Assembly: GCF_046523945.1 (NCBI RefSeq)
Contig: NZ_CP171363.1
Location: forward strand, 868,001 to 932,000
Direction: 5' to 3'
DNA length: 64,000 nucleotides
Origin: Faucicola mancuniensis
GTDB lineage: Bacteria > Pseudomonadota > Gammaproteobacteria > Pseudomonadales > Moraxellaceae
Position numbers and translations under genes: made by a program. Below are positions 1-8,804 of this stretch, piece by piece (position 1 is the stretch's first letter; every line of letters starts with the position of its first letter). The notes under the pieces were generated by a model. That model saw nothing but the letters and a program-made list of their open reading frames with translations. It was not told the DNA's origin and ran no database searches.

Positions 1-170
1 GGCATTGAGGGTAATAACTGTCGTTTACGGCACAAAGTAAGGCGAGCGTTTAGAAAAACGTGTTGCTTTTCTAAAAGTATGTTTTATCATAAGAAAGTTT
101 TTGATTTGGCTTTCTTTGATATTCACTTTGGCATTGTTTAGTTTTACAGCACACTTTTCAGGACACTACC
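1..170 (+). mobile_element. IS1-family insertion sequence, right end only
   Basis: Codons from position 1 to the stop at 139-141 encode the C-terminus of an InsB-type IS1 transposase (GIEGNNCRLRHKVRRAFRKT, then CCFSK and a tail ending HFGIV), which is a characteristic IS1 ending. The sequence after the stop, up to the ggacactacc at 161-170, looks like the terminal inverted repeat. The rest of the element lies left of the window. It abuts the 3' end of the export operon. Confidence 0.85.
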
Positions 171-199
171 GAATTTTTTACTTTCTACCAATTCTACCA

Positions 200-223
200 A
201 GGTCAGATAAATTTATCTGACCT
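200..223. repeat. 24-bp perfect palindrome downstream of the export operon
   Basis: Two 12-base arms (AGGTCAGATAAA and its complement) meet with no spacer, 27 bases past the stop of the last gene of the minus-strand operon. It could fold into a transcript-ending hairpin, but no T-run follows on either strand, so an operator or IS scar is equally possible. Confidence 0.5.
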
Positions 224-250
224 CTTAAATTAAGTGTGCTTGAATGTCGC

Positions 251-1099
251 TTACAGACCCACCGAACATAGAATGCCGCTTGGGATTTTATTATTTGCAT
301 TATTAATATAGCCAATCATACTAAACGTACCCGATGCGGCATCCACCGATCTATCTTTGATCGCCACCGTCATCTTGACTGGATTATCAAAGGGTTTTTC
401 AGGCGTAATGGTTAACCGGCTACCTTGTTTTAATTGTTTAAAATACTTGACCGGTGCAATAATCTGCACCTTTAAACGATCGGTCTGGGCAATGGTCATA
501 ATCGGAAACTTACCATCGGTGGGGCTTACCACCGCCCCCTTATCTAAATAACGGGTAGTCACAGTACCACTAATGGGGCTGGTAATGGTGCGTCGGTTTA
601 ACTCTGATAACGCCGATTGATACTCATATTTTGCCTGGGTTTGGCTTTCTTGTGCCGCTAACAGTTCAGCTTGGGCAGCTTGGTACTCTTGATATGCATC
701 TTCATAAGCTTGTTGAGACATATACTGGGCATCCGCCAATTGTTTCATACGATCGGCTTTGGCTTTAGCAGCTCTGACTTTATTTTGTGCCGCTGTGGTA
801 GAGGCAGATGTTTGGGAACGATATTTGGCAGTATTCACGGCTGCTTGTTCAACTTGGCTGTCTAACCGTGCAATCACTTGCCCTTTTTTAACATAGGCGC
901 CTCTCTCCACATTGACACTGGCTAACGTGCCGACCACAGGGCTTCGAACATCCACCGTTTGCATGGGGCGCAGCATACACCCAAACTCTGAACTTGCCGC
1001 ATGGCTTGCAATACTCGTCAATAGTGCCGCGCTTAGACAAGCGGTTTGTGATATTTGCCATACACAGGGGAATTGCGTTGTATCGATTTTTTTAGACAT
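251..1099 (-). CDS. HlyD/RND-type periplasmic adaptor, exported, last gene of export operon
   Basis: A 282-residue membrane-fusion protein. Residues about 15-35 form a signal peptide ending ASHAA with no lipobox, so the protein is probably free in the periplasm. A half lipoyl motif (RSPVVGTLASVNVERGAYVKKGQ) is followed by an alanine/glutamine-rich coiled-coil hairpin (about 85-165), the returning half (ITSPISGTVTTRYLDKGAVV) and a beta-barrel region. This is the family architecture for docking onto a TolC channel. It is short for the family (usually 350-450 residues) and lacks the N-terminal membrane anchor. The start lies 4 bases past the stop of the SecA-like gene, so it is the fifth gene of the operon. 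In the operon it would be a second adaptor beside the anchored one at 5317-7197. Confidence 0.85.
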   Translation of the reverse strand: MSKKIDTTQFPCVWQISQTACLSAALLTSIASHAASSEFGCMLRPMQTVDVRSPVVGTLASVNVERGAYVKKGQVIARLDSQVEQAAVNTAKYRSQTSASTTAAQNKVRAAKAKADRMKQLADAQYMSQQAYEDAYQEYQAAQAELLAAQESQTQAKYEYQSALSELNRRTITSPISGTVTTRYLDKGAVVSPTDGKFPIMTIAQTDRLKVQIIAPVKYFKQLKQGSRLTITPEKPFDNPVKMTVAIKDRSVDAASGTFSMIGYINNANNKIPSGILCSVGL

Positions 1100-1103
1100 A
1101 GGG

Positions 1104-3119
1104 TTACCTTAATTTTCCAATAAAGCCAATCTGCTTTTGGCGCTGATTGTCCTGTTTTAGGGTGTTGATGCGAATTTCATATTGCCGCTGTTGTGCCCGT
1201 CGCTGGGCAACTATAATGGCTTGATTGTAAAACCAATGTCGTAGACCTGCTGTGGGCATCCAGCGACCAATCATTTGCCAGACACTGCGATGGCTTAATA
1301 AAATGGCATCGTTAAAGCAGACGATTTCTCGAAACGAACCGGCGTTTCCCTGCCTCGCACTGCGTCCAATCAGCTGCCGATCAATGCGCGTGGAGTCATG
1401 GTGTTCGGTTAAAATCACATGTAAACCGCCACTTTGCTTGGCCTTGTCATCAAGTTTGATATCGGTACCACGACCAGCCATGTTGGTGGCAATGGTAATT
1501 GTACCACTAATGCCGGCTTTTGCAACAATCTCGGCCTCTTCCGCGTTTTGTCGGGCATTTAACAGGTATAGAGTAAATTGATCAGGGGTGACTTGTTGGG
1601 TAATGAGTTTATAGACCCGCTCAGATGCTTCAACACTGCGGGTGCCAATCAGCACTGGTTGCCCTTTCTTTGCTTGTCGAATGGCATCATTGGCCACCGC
1701 TTGCCATTTGGCATCAGCGGTTTGGTAGCAGTAACGAGTGAGAGTTTTGCGCTTATTGCGCCGATTAGGCGGAATGACGCAGACTTTAAGGACATATACC
1801 TTCCACATCTCTCGGCTAACCTCGGTCACTGTACCAGTAAGCCCTGAGAGTAAGATGTAGCGCCTAAAAAAGCGCTGAAAGGTGATTTGAGCAATGGTCT
1901 GACGGGTTTTAGATACCTCAACATTTTCTTTGATTTCTATCAGCTGATGTAAGCCCTGCTCCCAGCTCCTATCTGGCATAGGGCGCCCCGTTGATTCATC
2001 GACAATCACCACTTTGTCCTCTAGCACAATGTAATGCTCATCTTTATTAAACAGATATAGCGCTGTCAATGCTTTTTTAATCACCACGTTTTGCCAAGTA
2101 CGAGTTGACCACATCGGTTTTAGACCGCTGGGTAGTGGTAGGCTGTCATTTAAGACAACGTCTGTGGCTAAGTTAATATCTTGGTTGGTGTGATCTAAGG
2201 TAAAATCTTGTCCTAGGCTTAGGCCTTTTGCTTGGACCAGCGCCCAGTGCAATAAGTCCTCGTCCATCAAAGATTCTGCCTCTTGTGAGATAATAAGCGG
2301 GGTGCTGGCTTCGTCAATCAGTACGCTGTCGGCTTCATCGACAATACAAAAGTGCAGTGCAGGAACGATTAGGTTGGCATTGCTTGCCTGAGTAGTAATA
2401 AAGCGCTGTAAGGCTGATTTTTTACGAGTCAAGCGATTATCGGCATTGAGTTCGTCTTTTAATACATCAAACACCAACTCACTGGCACTGACGTAGCAAA
2501 TGGCTTGTTGATATTGGGTTTGACGTTCAGGGATTTCCATTTCGCCATCAATGGCACCGCTTGTCAGACCATAAAAGTCAAATAAGGGCTGCATTTCTTG
2601 TTGGTCACGGGTGGCTAAATAGTCGTTGGTGCTTAACACGTGCACGGCAGCCCCGGTTGCCGCGGCTAATGTCGCCGCCATCCCCGCCACGATGGTTTTA
2701 CCCTCCCCAGTTTGCATTTCTGCCATTTTGCCTTGTAGTAAGACGTAGGCACCAAGATATTGCACCGCATGGGGATAAAAGCCAAAGCGGCGATGAATGG
2801 CTTCACCGATACAGGCAAAGGCTTTTGCAAGATGGTGTGTCACTCGCTTTTGTTGGTTTAAGGCATTGATAGCTTGGTAAAATTGCTGGTTAAGCGCATT
2901 ATCGTCAAGTTTGCGCAAGGCTTTATAGTATTTGGCAATGTGACGACCATGCTGTTTAACCTGCAAACGGTTGTAACGCTTGGTGACGTAGTAGGATTCT
3001 AGATTAGTAGCAAAGCGACTCAGCTTGTTTTGTTCAGGCTGACTGCCTTCTTCACGTAAACCGTCTGCCAGTAATAATGGCTGCTTACGTAGGTATTTGA
3101 TAAACGTGGGATTAAACAT
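1104..3119 (-). CDS. SecA-like translocation ATPase, C-terminally shortened
   Basis: A 671-residue SecA homologue (housekeeping SecA is about 850-900). Visible in order: an N-terminal helical region, Walker A in EMQTGEGKT (about 134-142), Walker B DEAD (261-264) followed by SVLIDEASTPLIIS, a region matching the preprotein cross-linking domain, VDESTGRPMPDRSWEQGLHQ (about 373-392), motif TNMAGRGTDIKL (about 545-556) and GRSARQGNAGSF (about 585-596). The protein stops just after the first long scaffold helix, so the helical wing, most of the two-helix finger region and the C-terminal zinc/SecB tail are absent. The key nucleotide-binding residues are present, so it should hydrolyse ATP. The start overlaps the end of the M50 gene by 8 bases, suggesting translational coupling. 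It is an accessory SecA, not the essential one; its partner channel is unknown and is probably the neighbouring membrane proteins. Confidence 0.88.
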   Translation of the reverse strand: MFNPTFIKYLRKQPLLLADGLREEGSQPEQNKLSRFATNLESYYVTKRYNRLQVKQHGRHIAKYYKALRKLDDNALNQQFYQAINALNQQKRVTHHLAKAFACIGEAIHRRFGFYPHAVQYLGAYVLLQGKMAEMQTGEGKTIVAGMAATLAAATGAAVHVLSTNDYLATRDQQEMQPLFDFYGLTSGAIDGEMEIPERQTQYQQAICYVSASELVFDVLKDELNADNRLTRKKSALQRFITTQASNANLIVPALHFCIVDEADSVLIDEASTPLIISQEAESLMDEDLLHWALVQAKGLSLGQDFTLDHTNQDINLATDVVLNDSLPLPSGLKPMWSTRTWQNVVIKKALTALYLFNKDEHYIVLEDKVVIVDESTGRPMPDRSWEQGLHQLIEIKENVEVSKTRQTIAQITFQRFFRRYILLSGLTGTVTEVSREMWKVYVLKVCVIPPNRRNKRKTLTRYCYQTADAKWQAVANDAIRQAKKGQPVLIGTRSVEASERVYKLITQQVTPDQFTLYLLNARQNAEEAEIVAKAGISGTITIATNMAGRGTDIKLDDKAKQSGGLHVILTEHHDSTRIDRQLIGRSARQGNAGSFREIVCFNDAILLSHRSVWQMIGRWMPTAGLRHWFYNQAIIVAQRRAQQRQYEIRINTLKQDNQRQKQIGFIGKLR

Positions 3120-5310
3120 TGAAATTCTTTAAAAACAGTTGACGTGCACGAATGAGCCATTGCCATCCAATGGGTAATTCCCCTAAGTCAAAGCGCACAT
3201 AGACTCGGTCATTGACACCAAGCGGTTGATCGGCTTTTAACGTTTGACCATCAGCAAGTTTTAGCTGGACATCAAACACACGCTCTAAGGCTTTGGTGCC
3301 ACTGCTGTCATTGGGGTCAATGACAATGTTGCCACCTGCATTTATGCCTAATGCGGCATTGGGCAGTTCAAAGCCAGCTTTTGGGGTTTTTTGGATGATA
3401 GTGGCTGGGTAGGTTTGCGTTAAGTTGCTACGGGTTTTAAGGCGAATACTTTGTAGGCGCTGGTCAATGAGGTTCATGTCGTTTTGTTCAATGATGACGC
3501 GTACCAGATTGGTTTGTTTGGGCATGACATAGCCGATAATATCGCCTTTTTTAACGTAGCTGCCTTGGGTGTTGTTAATGGCTTTGGCATACCAGTAGCC
3601 TTGGGTGGGGGCGGTAATGGTGAGGGCTTTGGTATCGGTTTGCAATAGTTTACGCTGCGCTTGTAGCGCCCGCTGTTGGCTACGTAAGCTGTCAAGCTTG
3701 TTGGGCTCATCACTTTGCGCTTGACGAATTCTTAGGTCAAGCGCCGCAATTTGCTGCACTAAGCTTAAGTCCTTTTGCGATAAGTCGGTGTTGGTCAGTT
3801 GCGCTATTGTTTGGGAGGCGTGAATGAGCTGACCATCGGTTAAGGTTTCTGGCTGCAAGATACCAGACGCCTGCACCCGAACAATATTGTTATCCGGCAG
3901 CCATGCAACGCCTTGCTGCACGCTGTAAAATGGTACGGGTAGCGCAAATAAGATGAGCAGGACAAGGAGTGATAGGCTGTATAAACGGCGTTTGCTGGAT
4001 AAACGATATTTCATAAGGGTTGGGCTGGTAAAGACATGTTTGATGGCTTTGTAAATCGGCATGCCAAAGGATTGCCATGCCGCTACGAGTGCCATGATAA
4101 CACCAATGATAAAGTATTGCTTGGTCACCAACCATATCATGCCAAACACCACAAATATTCGGTAGATGGGGCTAATTAGCCCATAGATGAATAGCCAACC
4201 CCGCTCCTTTTCATAACCGAGTGGTGGTTTGGCTTCGGTGGACCCAAATAGGTATTTGTCCGATAGATACACCCAATATTGTTTGGCACGTTGTGCTAGG
4301 TTAGGAATTTCTATTAAATCGGTGAGCACATAGTAGCCGTCATATTTCATGAGCGGGTTGCCATTAACCAGTAAGCTTGAGACCCCGGCAATGATAATGA
4401 CGTTGTAGGCAAAGGCACTAATAAGCCCCGATTCGACATTTAACCAGATATATAAGGCTATTGCCCCTAAGAATAGCTCGGTCATAACACCCGTGGCAGC
4501 CACCAATGCCCGTACCCATTTTGAGGTAAAACGGTAAGAATAGGTGGCATCGACATAAGGCACTGGCATAAAGATGACAAACATGAGCCCCACTTCTCTC
4601 ACATGTCCGCCCCACGCTTTAACCGCCATGCCGTGCGCCCATTCATGAAAGGCTTTGACGAGCGGGTAGGTACACCATAAGATAAACAGGTTACTGGTCG
4701 ATAACATCCGATCCGATAGGTTACTGGTCAAGGTTTGCCAATGTGCTCCGGCTAAAAAGACCGCTGGAATAACCACAATCAACCATAGGAGTAAGCCCCC
4801 TAGGCTATAGAGCCGATTGGCTAATATTTGCTGCCCACGAAACCATTTATCGGGGTAGAATAATGGGACTTTAATGCTAATGGGGTTTAAAAACGACTGC
4901 TTAAATTCGTTAAAACGCTGCTTTTTAAAGCGCTGACTCATTTCGACTGCATCAGCATTGTGCTGGGTTTGTAGCATGTCATTGCTATACAGCTGGCTTA
5001 ACAGGGTTACCAGTTCATGCTGGCTGATGATGTGTGTATCAGGGTCGTCATAGAAACTGTGTTGTTTGGGGAGGTGGTCTTGACTGATACTGGCATTTTC
5101 CCACAGGGTTTGTAAATCGGTGCACCCATCCATCATTTTAACAATAAGCCAAGCCTCGGGGGTGAGTCGCAGAAACTTTTGGGTTTTTTGGTCATGTAAG
5201 AATACCCAGGAACGCCCCCGTAGCTTTCTTGGAAAGATGTCAATGGCTTCTCGCAGTTTGGGACGCACGTCTTTAACCAGATGCCAATGCTCGGAGAAAA
5301 TAGTCTTCAT
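3112..5310 (-). CDS. M50 (site-2 type) metalloprotease fused to an HlyD-like module
   Basis: A 732-residue membrane protein. Residues about 20-115 resemble a PqqD-like peptide-binding domain (FPRKLRGRSWVFLHDQ, then LTPEAW). Several membrane segments follow from about 170. The zinc motif HEWAH is at 222-226, with the third-ligand motif NPLMKYDGYY around 318-327, so the protease site looks intact. After about residue 450 the chain is HlyD-like: a last membrane helix, half lipoyl motifs (VQASGILQPETLTDGQLI; GSYVKKGDIIGYV), a coiled coil and a beta-barrel tail. Family knowledge: M50-HlyD fusions occur next to HlyD and TolC genes and are poorly characterised. I infer that it forms the inner-membrane part of the export machine and may cut or hold the cargo. 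It starts 6 bases after the upstream stop and overlaps the SecA-like gene by 8 bases. Confidence 0.88.
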   Translation of the reverse strand: MKTIFSEHWHLVKDVRPKLREAIDIFPRKLRGRSWVFLHDQKTQKFLRLTPEAWLIVKMMDGCTDLQTLWENASISQDHLPKQHSFYDDPDTHIISQHELVTLLSQLYSNDMLQTQHNADAVEMSQRFKKQRFNEFKQSFLNPISIKVPLFYPDKWFRGQQILANRLYSLGGLLLWLIVVIPAVFLAGAHWQTLTSNLSDRMLSTSNLFILWCTYPLVKAFHEWAHGMAVKAWGGHVREVGLMFVIFMPVPYVDATYSYRFTSKWVRALVAATGVMTELFLGAIALYIWLNVESGLISAFAYNVIIIAGVSSLLVNGNPLMKYDGYYVLTDLIEIPNLAQRAKQYWVYLSDKYLFGSTEAKPPLGYEKERGWLFIYGLISPIYRIFVVFGMIWLVTKQYFIIGVIMALVAAWQSFGMPIYKAIKHVFTSPTLMKYRLSSKRRLYSLSLLVLLILFALPVPFYSVQQGVAWLPDNNIVRVQASGILQPETLTDGQLIHASQTIAQLTNTDLSQKDLSLVQQIAALDLRIRQAQSDEPNKLDSLRSQQRALQAQRKLLQTDTKALTITAPTQGYWYAKAINNTQGSYVKKGDIIGYVMPKQTNLVRVIIEQNDMNLIDQRLQSIRLKTRSNLTQTYPATIIQKTPKAGFELPNAALGINAGGNIVIDPNDSSGTKALERVFDVQLKLADGQTLKADQPLGVNDRVYVRFDLGELPIGWQWLIRARQLFLKNFNV

Positions 5311-5316
5311 GGCGAC

Positions 5317-7197
5317 TTAAAATACCGACCACAGTTTTAGCCGTGCCCAGTCAATAAGGCTTCTGGTCCAAAGCGTGATGAGATTGGTTTGTCCGACCCT
5401 AATTTTACCCACCCCTTGCATCCCTGGGTTGATTTGCGGTGGGGTGGCATTGAGGCTGGCTTCCACACTAAAGCCATTTTCGCCATCTTTGACTTCAGCC
5501 ACCGCCGTTAGTCTACGGACAGTAAAGTCAAAGGTTTGGTCCGGTAAGCTCGTTAGCTTCATTTTACCCACCTCACCGATTTGTAGCCGATCCATGTCTT
5601 TATCCGGCACGTGCAAGATAACCCGATAGCTTGCCACATCGGCTACTTGAAATAATTCCGCCCCCTCTTCCACCGGTGTGCCAATTTTTTGTTGCCAATC
5701 CCCACTTACAATCACACCGTTTATGGGGGACTTAATGACGGTACGTGCCATTTTACGATGGAGTAAGTCAAGTTTCGATTGCGCTTGCTGTTTTTGGTTA
5801 ACTGCTAAGCCACTGTTGGCCGCATCCATATCCGCCATGGCTTGGCGAAATTGCCCTTCGGTCTGTTCAAGCTGACTTTGGATTTCACTGGCTTCCATTT
5901 TAAGGTCTTTGTCTTCAAGCTTGGCAATGACCTGACCTTTTTTGACGCTGTCACCTGGTCGCACTAAAACTTCATTGATATAGCTTTGCTGTGGGGCAGT
6001 GACGGTGTAGCGTTTGTCCCCTTCAATGTATAACGGCGCGGTAACAATATCGTCAACGGGGATGAGTGTAATCGCCAGTAATACTGCGGTGAGTAATAGG
6101 GCAATGAGTTTGTATGCCAAGTAACCTCGCCCCAACAGTTTACCCATGAGCGAGGTCGATGAGCGATAGCTGTGATAGGCTAAGTTCTGCTCAGATTGAC
6201 GCCATTGACGTAATATGGGTTCTAGTAGGTCGGCACTGACCTGTAGCATGAGTAGGAGTGGATCATCGTCGTTGATGGTTTGGCAATTGTCTAGTAGCAA
6301 TACCGCTGTGCTACTGCCCCGGTATTGCATGGGGTAGACCCACCAGTCTTTACTGGTTTGGCTTTTGCCTTCTAAAATCGCCATTGCGGCTAATTCATTT
6401 GCTTGTTGCATGGCAGCAGAGCCTTTAACCGCCCAGGCAATGTTCGCCGATACCCACCATTTAGGGCGATTAGCGACCACTTGGAACAAGCTAATACCAA
6501 CATTTTCATGCCCCATTTCGTTGGCCCATTGCTTGGCTTGGTTGACCCATTCTTGGGCCGCAGACTTGGCATCCGGCTGGTCAAGCACGTCACTGGTGAT
6601 ACTCAGTAGTCGCTTAGCACGTTCCCCTTCTGGGTACTGCGCCATCACAAAGCCATAGAATAACCAACCGAAACTCAGTTGTAGTAAGTCGAGCATGTGC
6701 GGGTGAAACGGTGGGGCAATTAAACAGCCAAGGTAAGCACTTTGCGCATCTTGATGGGTGACTAAGCAGCTAATAAGAACCAAGTCTTCAATGCGCTGTA
6801 CTTTGATCGGCTGCTCGGCACTCATCATGGCAAGTTGGCTTTGCCAAAGCGTGGCAAGCTGGCTTTGGGTGGCTTCAATCGGACGCTCAGTAGGCGCTTG
6901 CATATTGAGTTCATCCATATCCGCTGGTGTGTTAAGCGTTGGCTCTGGCGATGCTGTGGCACTGATAGGCTCTGCGGCGTCTTTGGGGATGCTAAGCAGG
7001 TTGGTTAAGGTTCGTGATAAGGTGGTCGGTCGCTGGGTAGACTGCGTCGCTGTCAGTGCGGATACATCGATAAAGTCTTGACTGCCAATCGTGGGCAGTT
7101 GATGGGTCGCAAGTGCAACAATATCAAGACCTGCAAGCTGAGTACGGCGTAGCCAGTTTAGCAGTAAGTTAGGAATCGGCATGGAATCGGTCATCAT
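5317..7197 (-). CDS. Membrane-anchored HlyD-type adaptor with large GAF-like cytoplasmic domain
   Basis: A 626-residue protein. Residues 1-125 are low-complexity (Thr/Pro/Ala/Gln-rich). Residues about 130-325 form a globular domain resembling the GAF-like domains found on some HlyD proteins. One membrane helix lies at about 362-381 (LIALLLTAVLLAITLIPVDD). The periplasmic part has the split lipoyl motif (VTAPQQSYINEVLVRPGDSV; IKSPINGVIVSGDW) around a coiled coil at about 430-480, then a beta-barrel ending near the C-terminus. The helix places the N-terminal domain in the cytoplasm, where it could sense a signal or recruit the SecA-like ATPase. The start is 8 bases from the tolC stop and the end is 6 bases before the M50 start, so it belongs to the same transcript. 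The domain name GAF is an inference from general resemblance. Confidence 0.82.
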   Translation of the reverse strand: MMTDSMPIPNLLLNWLRRTQLAGLDIVALATHQLPTIGSQDFIDVSALTATQSTQRPTTLSRTLTNLLSIPKDAAEPISATASPEPTLNTPADMDELNMQAPTERPIEATQSQLATLWQSQLAMMSAEQPIKVQRIEDLVLISCLVTHQDAQSAYLGCLIAPPFHPHMLDLLQLSFGWLFYGFVMAQYPEGERAKRLLSITSDVLDQPDAKSAAQEWVNQAKQWANEMGHENVGISLFQVVANRPKWWVSANIAWAVKGSAAMQQANELAAMAILEGKSQTSKDWWVYPMQYRGSSTAVLLLDNCQTINDDDPLLLMLQVSADLLEPILRQWRQSEQNLAYHSYRSSTSLMGKLLGRGYLAYKLIALLLTAVLLAITLIPVDDIVTAPLYIEGDKRYTVTAPQQSYINEVLVRPGDSVKKGQVIAKLEDKDLKMEASEIQSQLEQTEGQFRQAMADMDAANSGLAVNQKQQAQSKLDLLHRKMARTVIKSPINGVIVSGDWQQKIGTPVEEGAELFQVADVASYRVILHVPDKDMDRLQIGEVGKMKLTSLPDQTFDFTVRRLTAVAEVKDGENGFSVEASLNATPPQINPGMQGVGKIRVGQTNLITLWTRSLIDWARLKLWSVF

Positions 7198-7205
7198 ATG
7201 AAGGG

Positions 7206-8729
7206 TTAGTCTGGCACGGTCGCATCTTTTTTATGTTTGAATGTTGGCACTATAGGATTGGCTACCGATGCCGGTAGAGTGAGTGTTGTGTTAGATTTAT
7301 CAGTGGCTATATTTGTGTCGTTATTCAGTGTTTGGCGTAATAGATTGTCAATCTGCATCAGCTGTTCAGCATTTAAGGTGCCTGCAATTTGGTTAAGCTT
7401 GATGTAGTTTTTCCAGCTGTCATACCATGCAACCAATTTATCACGATTGGCTTCATAAACCTTGGTCTGGGCTTCAAGTACATCGATGTTGGTGCGCATG
7501 CCGACTTTATAGCCAAGTTGATTGGCGGATAAAGCCGTGCGCGCCGATTGGTCAGCAGCATATAATCCTTGATATTCGGCAATCGAGGCTAAGATTTGGT
7601 AAAAGGTGCGGTTTAATTCTATACTTTGCTGCTGTTTGGCAACCAAATAGTTTTGGTATTTCAAGGTTTCTTCAGCACGGGTTTTACCGGTTTGTGCACT
7701 GTTGGTGTTGGCATTGTAGAGATTCATGTTAAGCTGAATCCCAGCACTCCATTCCCATTTGTTGTTGCTGTAGCTGTTATGCCCAGCTTGGCTAATGGGT
7801 TCAAAGTTTCGGTTGTTGTCAACCACGAGTTGTACTTTAGGGTAGTACTGATAGTCTTGTTTTTTTGTGTCAAGCTTGGCGATTTGGTATTCAGTTAAGG
7901 CTTGTTGTACTGCCATGTTTTGGTCGGTGATAGATGCTTGCCATTGCCCGATTTCTGTGGCTTGAATGTCCGGTAGGATTTTAGTGCTTGAGTGATAGTC
8001 AGCTGGGTTGATGGTAAGACCGCCTGTGAGTACGGCAAGTTCTTGTTGTTTAGCTTTGAGTTGCAAGTCTAAAGAGGCACGCTGGGCAGCAATTTTGTCA
8101 GCCTTGGCTTCAGCTTCTCGTACATCAGTGATTGATACGGTACCCACATCAAAGCTTTTTTGTGCTTGTTTTTTTTGTGCATCGACCGCTGTTTGTTGTC
8201 CGTCTAATAGGTCAATCTGTGCTTGGTTGGCTAAGATGTCAAGAAATAGACTAACGGTACGGTTGGTTAGGTCATCATAGGTTTGCGTGGTGGCATATTC
8301 ACTGGCTTGGTAGCTAAGCTTGGCTTGTTCGATGTTAAGCCTAATTGTCGGGTCATACAGGTTTTGGGTGATGTTAAAGCCGATTTTACCCGTTTCATTG
8401 ACTTTAGAGCTGGCTACATTGGTGTCTTTAAAGGTATCCTCACCTCGTCCATAGGTTTTACCAATGTTAGCACTGATGCTGGGATACCAAGCGGTTTTGG
8501 CAATGTCGATGTTGCTTTTAGCACTGTCGCTGCTGGCATATCGGGCTTTGAGCTCAGGGTTTTGAGAAATGGTCGCTTGTTGTAGTTCAAGTAAGGTGGG
8601 AGACCCTGTGGTGATACTGACATCTTGAGGTTCAAGTGTTTGGGCTTGAACCTGTGTCGTTGATAAAAAGCTGATGATAAATATCAGAGATAAGACGGAA
8701 GTTGGTAATTTCGTTTTTGCTAAAATCAT
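7206..8729 (-). CDS. TolC-family outer-membrane channel, first gene of export operon
   Basis: A 507-residue outer-membrane efflux protein. The signal peptide (hydrophobic core LSLIFIISFL) ends near VQAQ (about residue 29). Two tandem TolC repeats follow: the first has the LLELQQATISQNPELKARYA type helix, YPSISANIG, and NLYDPTIRLNIEQAKLSYQA; the second mirrors it with YYPKVQLVVDNN, AGIQLNMNLYNANTNSAQT and LGYKVGMRTNIDVLEAQTKV. This is the standard 12-helix plus beta-barrel fold. The C-terminal 45 residues (Thr/Asn/Lys-rich) are an unconserved tail. As the first gene of the minus-strand operon, it supplies the exit duct for the two HlyD-type adaptors encoded downstream. ATG at 8729 is the only start that gives a complete signal peptide. 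Confidence 0.9.
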   Translation of the reverse strand: MILAKTKLPTSVLSLIFIISFLSTTQVQAQTLEPQDVSITTGSPTLLELQQATISQNPELKARYASSDSAKSNIDIAKTAWYPSISANIGKTYGRGEDTFKDTNVASSKVNETGKIGFNITQNLYDPTIRLNIEQAKLSYQASEYATTQTYDDLTNRTVSLFLDILANQAQIDLLDGQQTAVDAQKKQAQKSFDVGTVSITDVREAEAKADKIAAQRASLDLQLKAKQQELAVLTGGLTINPADYHSSTKILPDIQATEIGQWQASITDQNMAVQQALTEYQIAKLDTKKQDYQYYPKVQLVVDNNRNFEPISQAGHNSYSNNKWEWSAGIQLNMNLYNANTNSAQTGKTRAEETLKYQNYLVAKQQQSIELNRTFYQILASIAEYQGLYAADQSARTALSANQLGYKVGMRTNIDVLEAQTKVYEANRDKLVAWYDSWKNYIKLNQIAGTLNAEQLMQIDNLLRQTLNNDTNIATDKSNTTLTLPASVANPIVPTFKHKKDATVPD

Positions 8730-8766
8730 TAAATATCTCTATTTATTGTTCTTAATAGCAACAAAC

Positions 8767-8795
8767 TATAGCAAAATTTTGTGGGTTTTGCTATA
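8767..8795. repeat. Hairpin with 10-bp arms upstream of the tolC-like gene
   Basis: TATAGCAAAA is followed after 9 bases by its exact complement, then by seven Ts on the plus strand (8796 onward). Read on plus it has terminator form; read on minus it sits about 40 bases before the start of the export operon and could be a control site. No clear -35/-10 pair stands out. Confidence 0.5.
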
Positions 8796-8804
8796 TTTTT
8801 TTAA

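Noticed and set aside
200..223. Classical rho-independent terminator
   Set aside because: The palindrome is strong but no T-run follows on either strand, so it is listed as a repeat only.
1104..3119. The essential housekeeping secA
   Set aside because: Too short, lacks the wing and tail, and lies in an accessory export operon.
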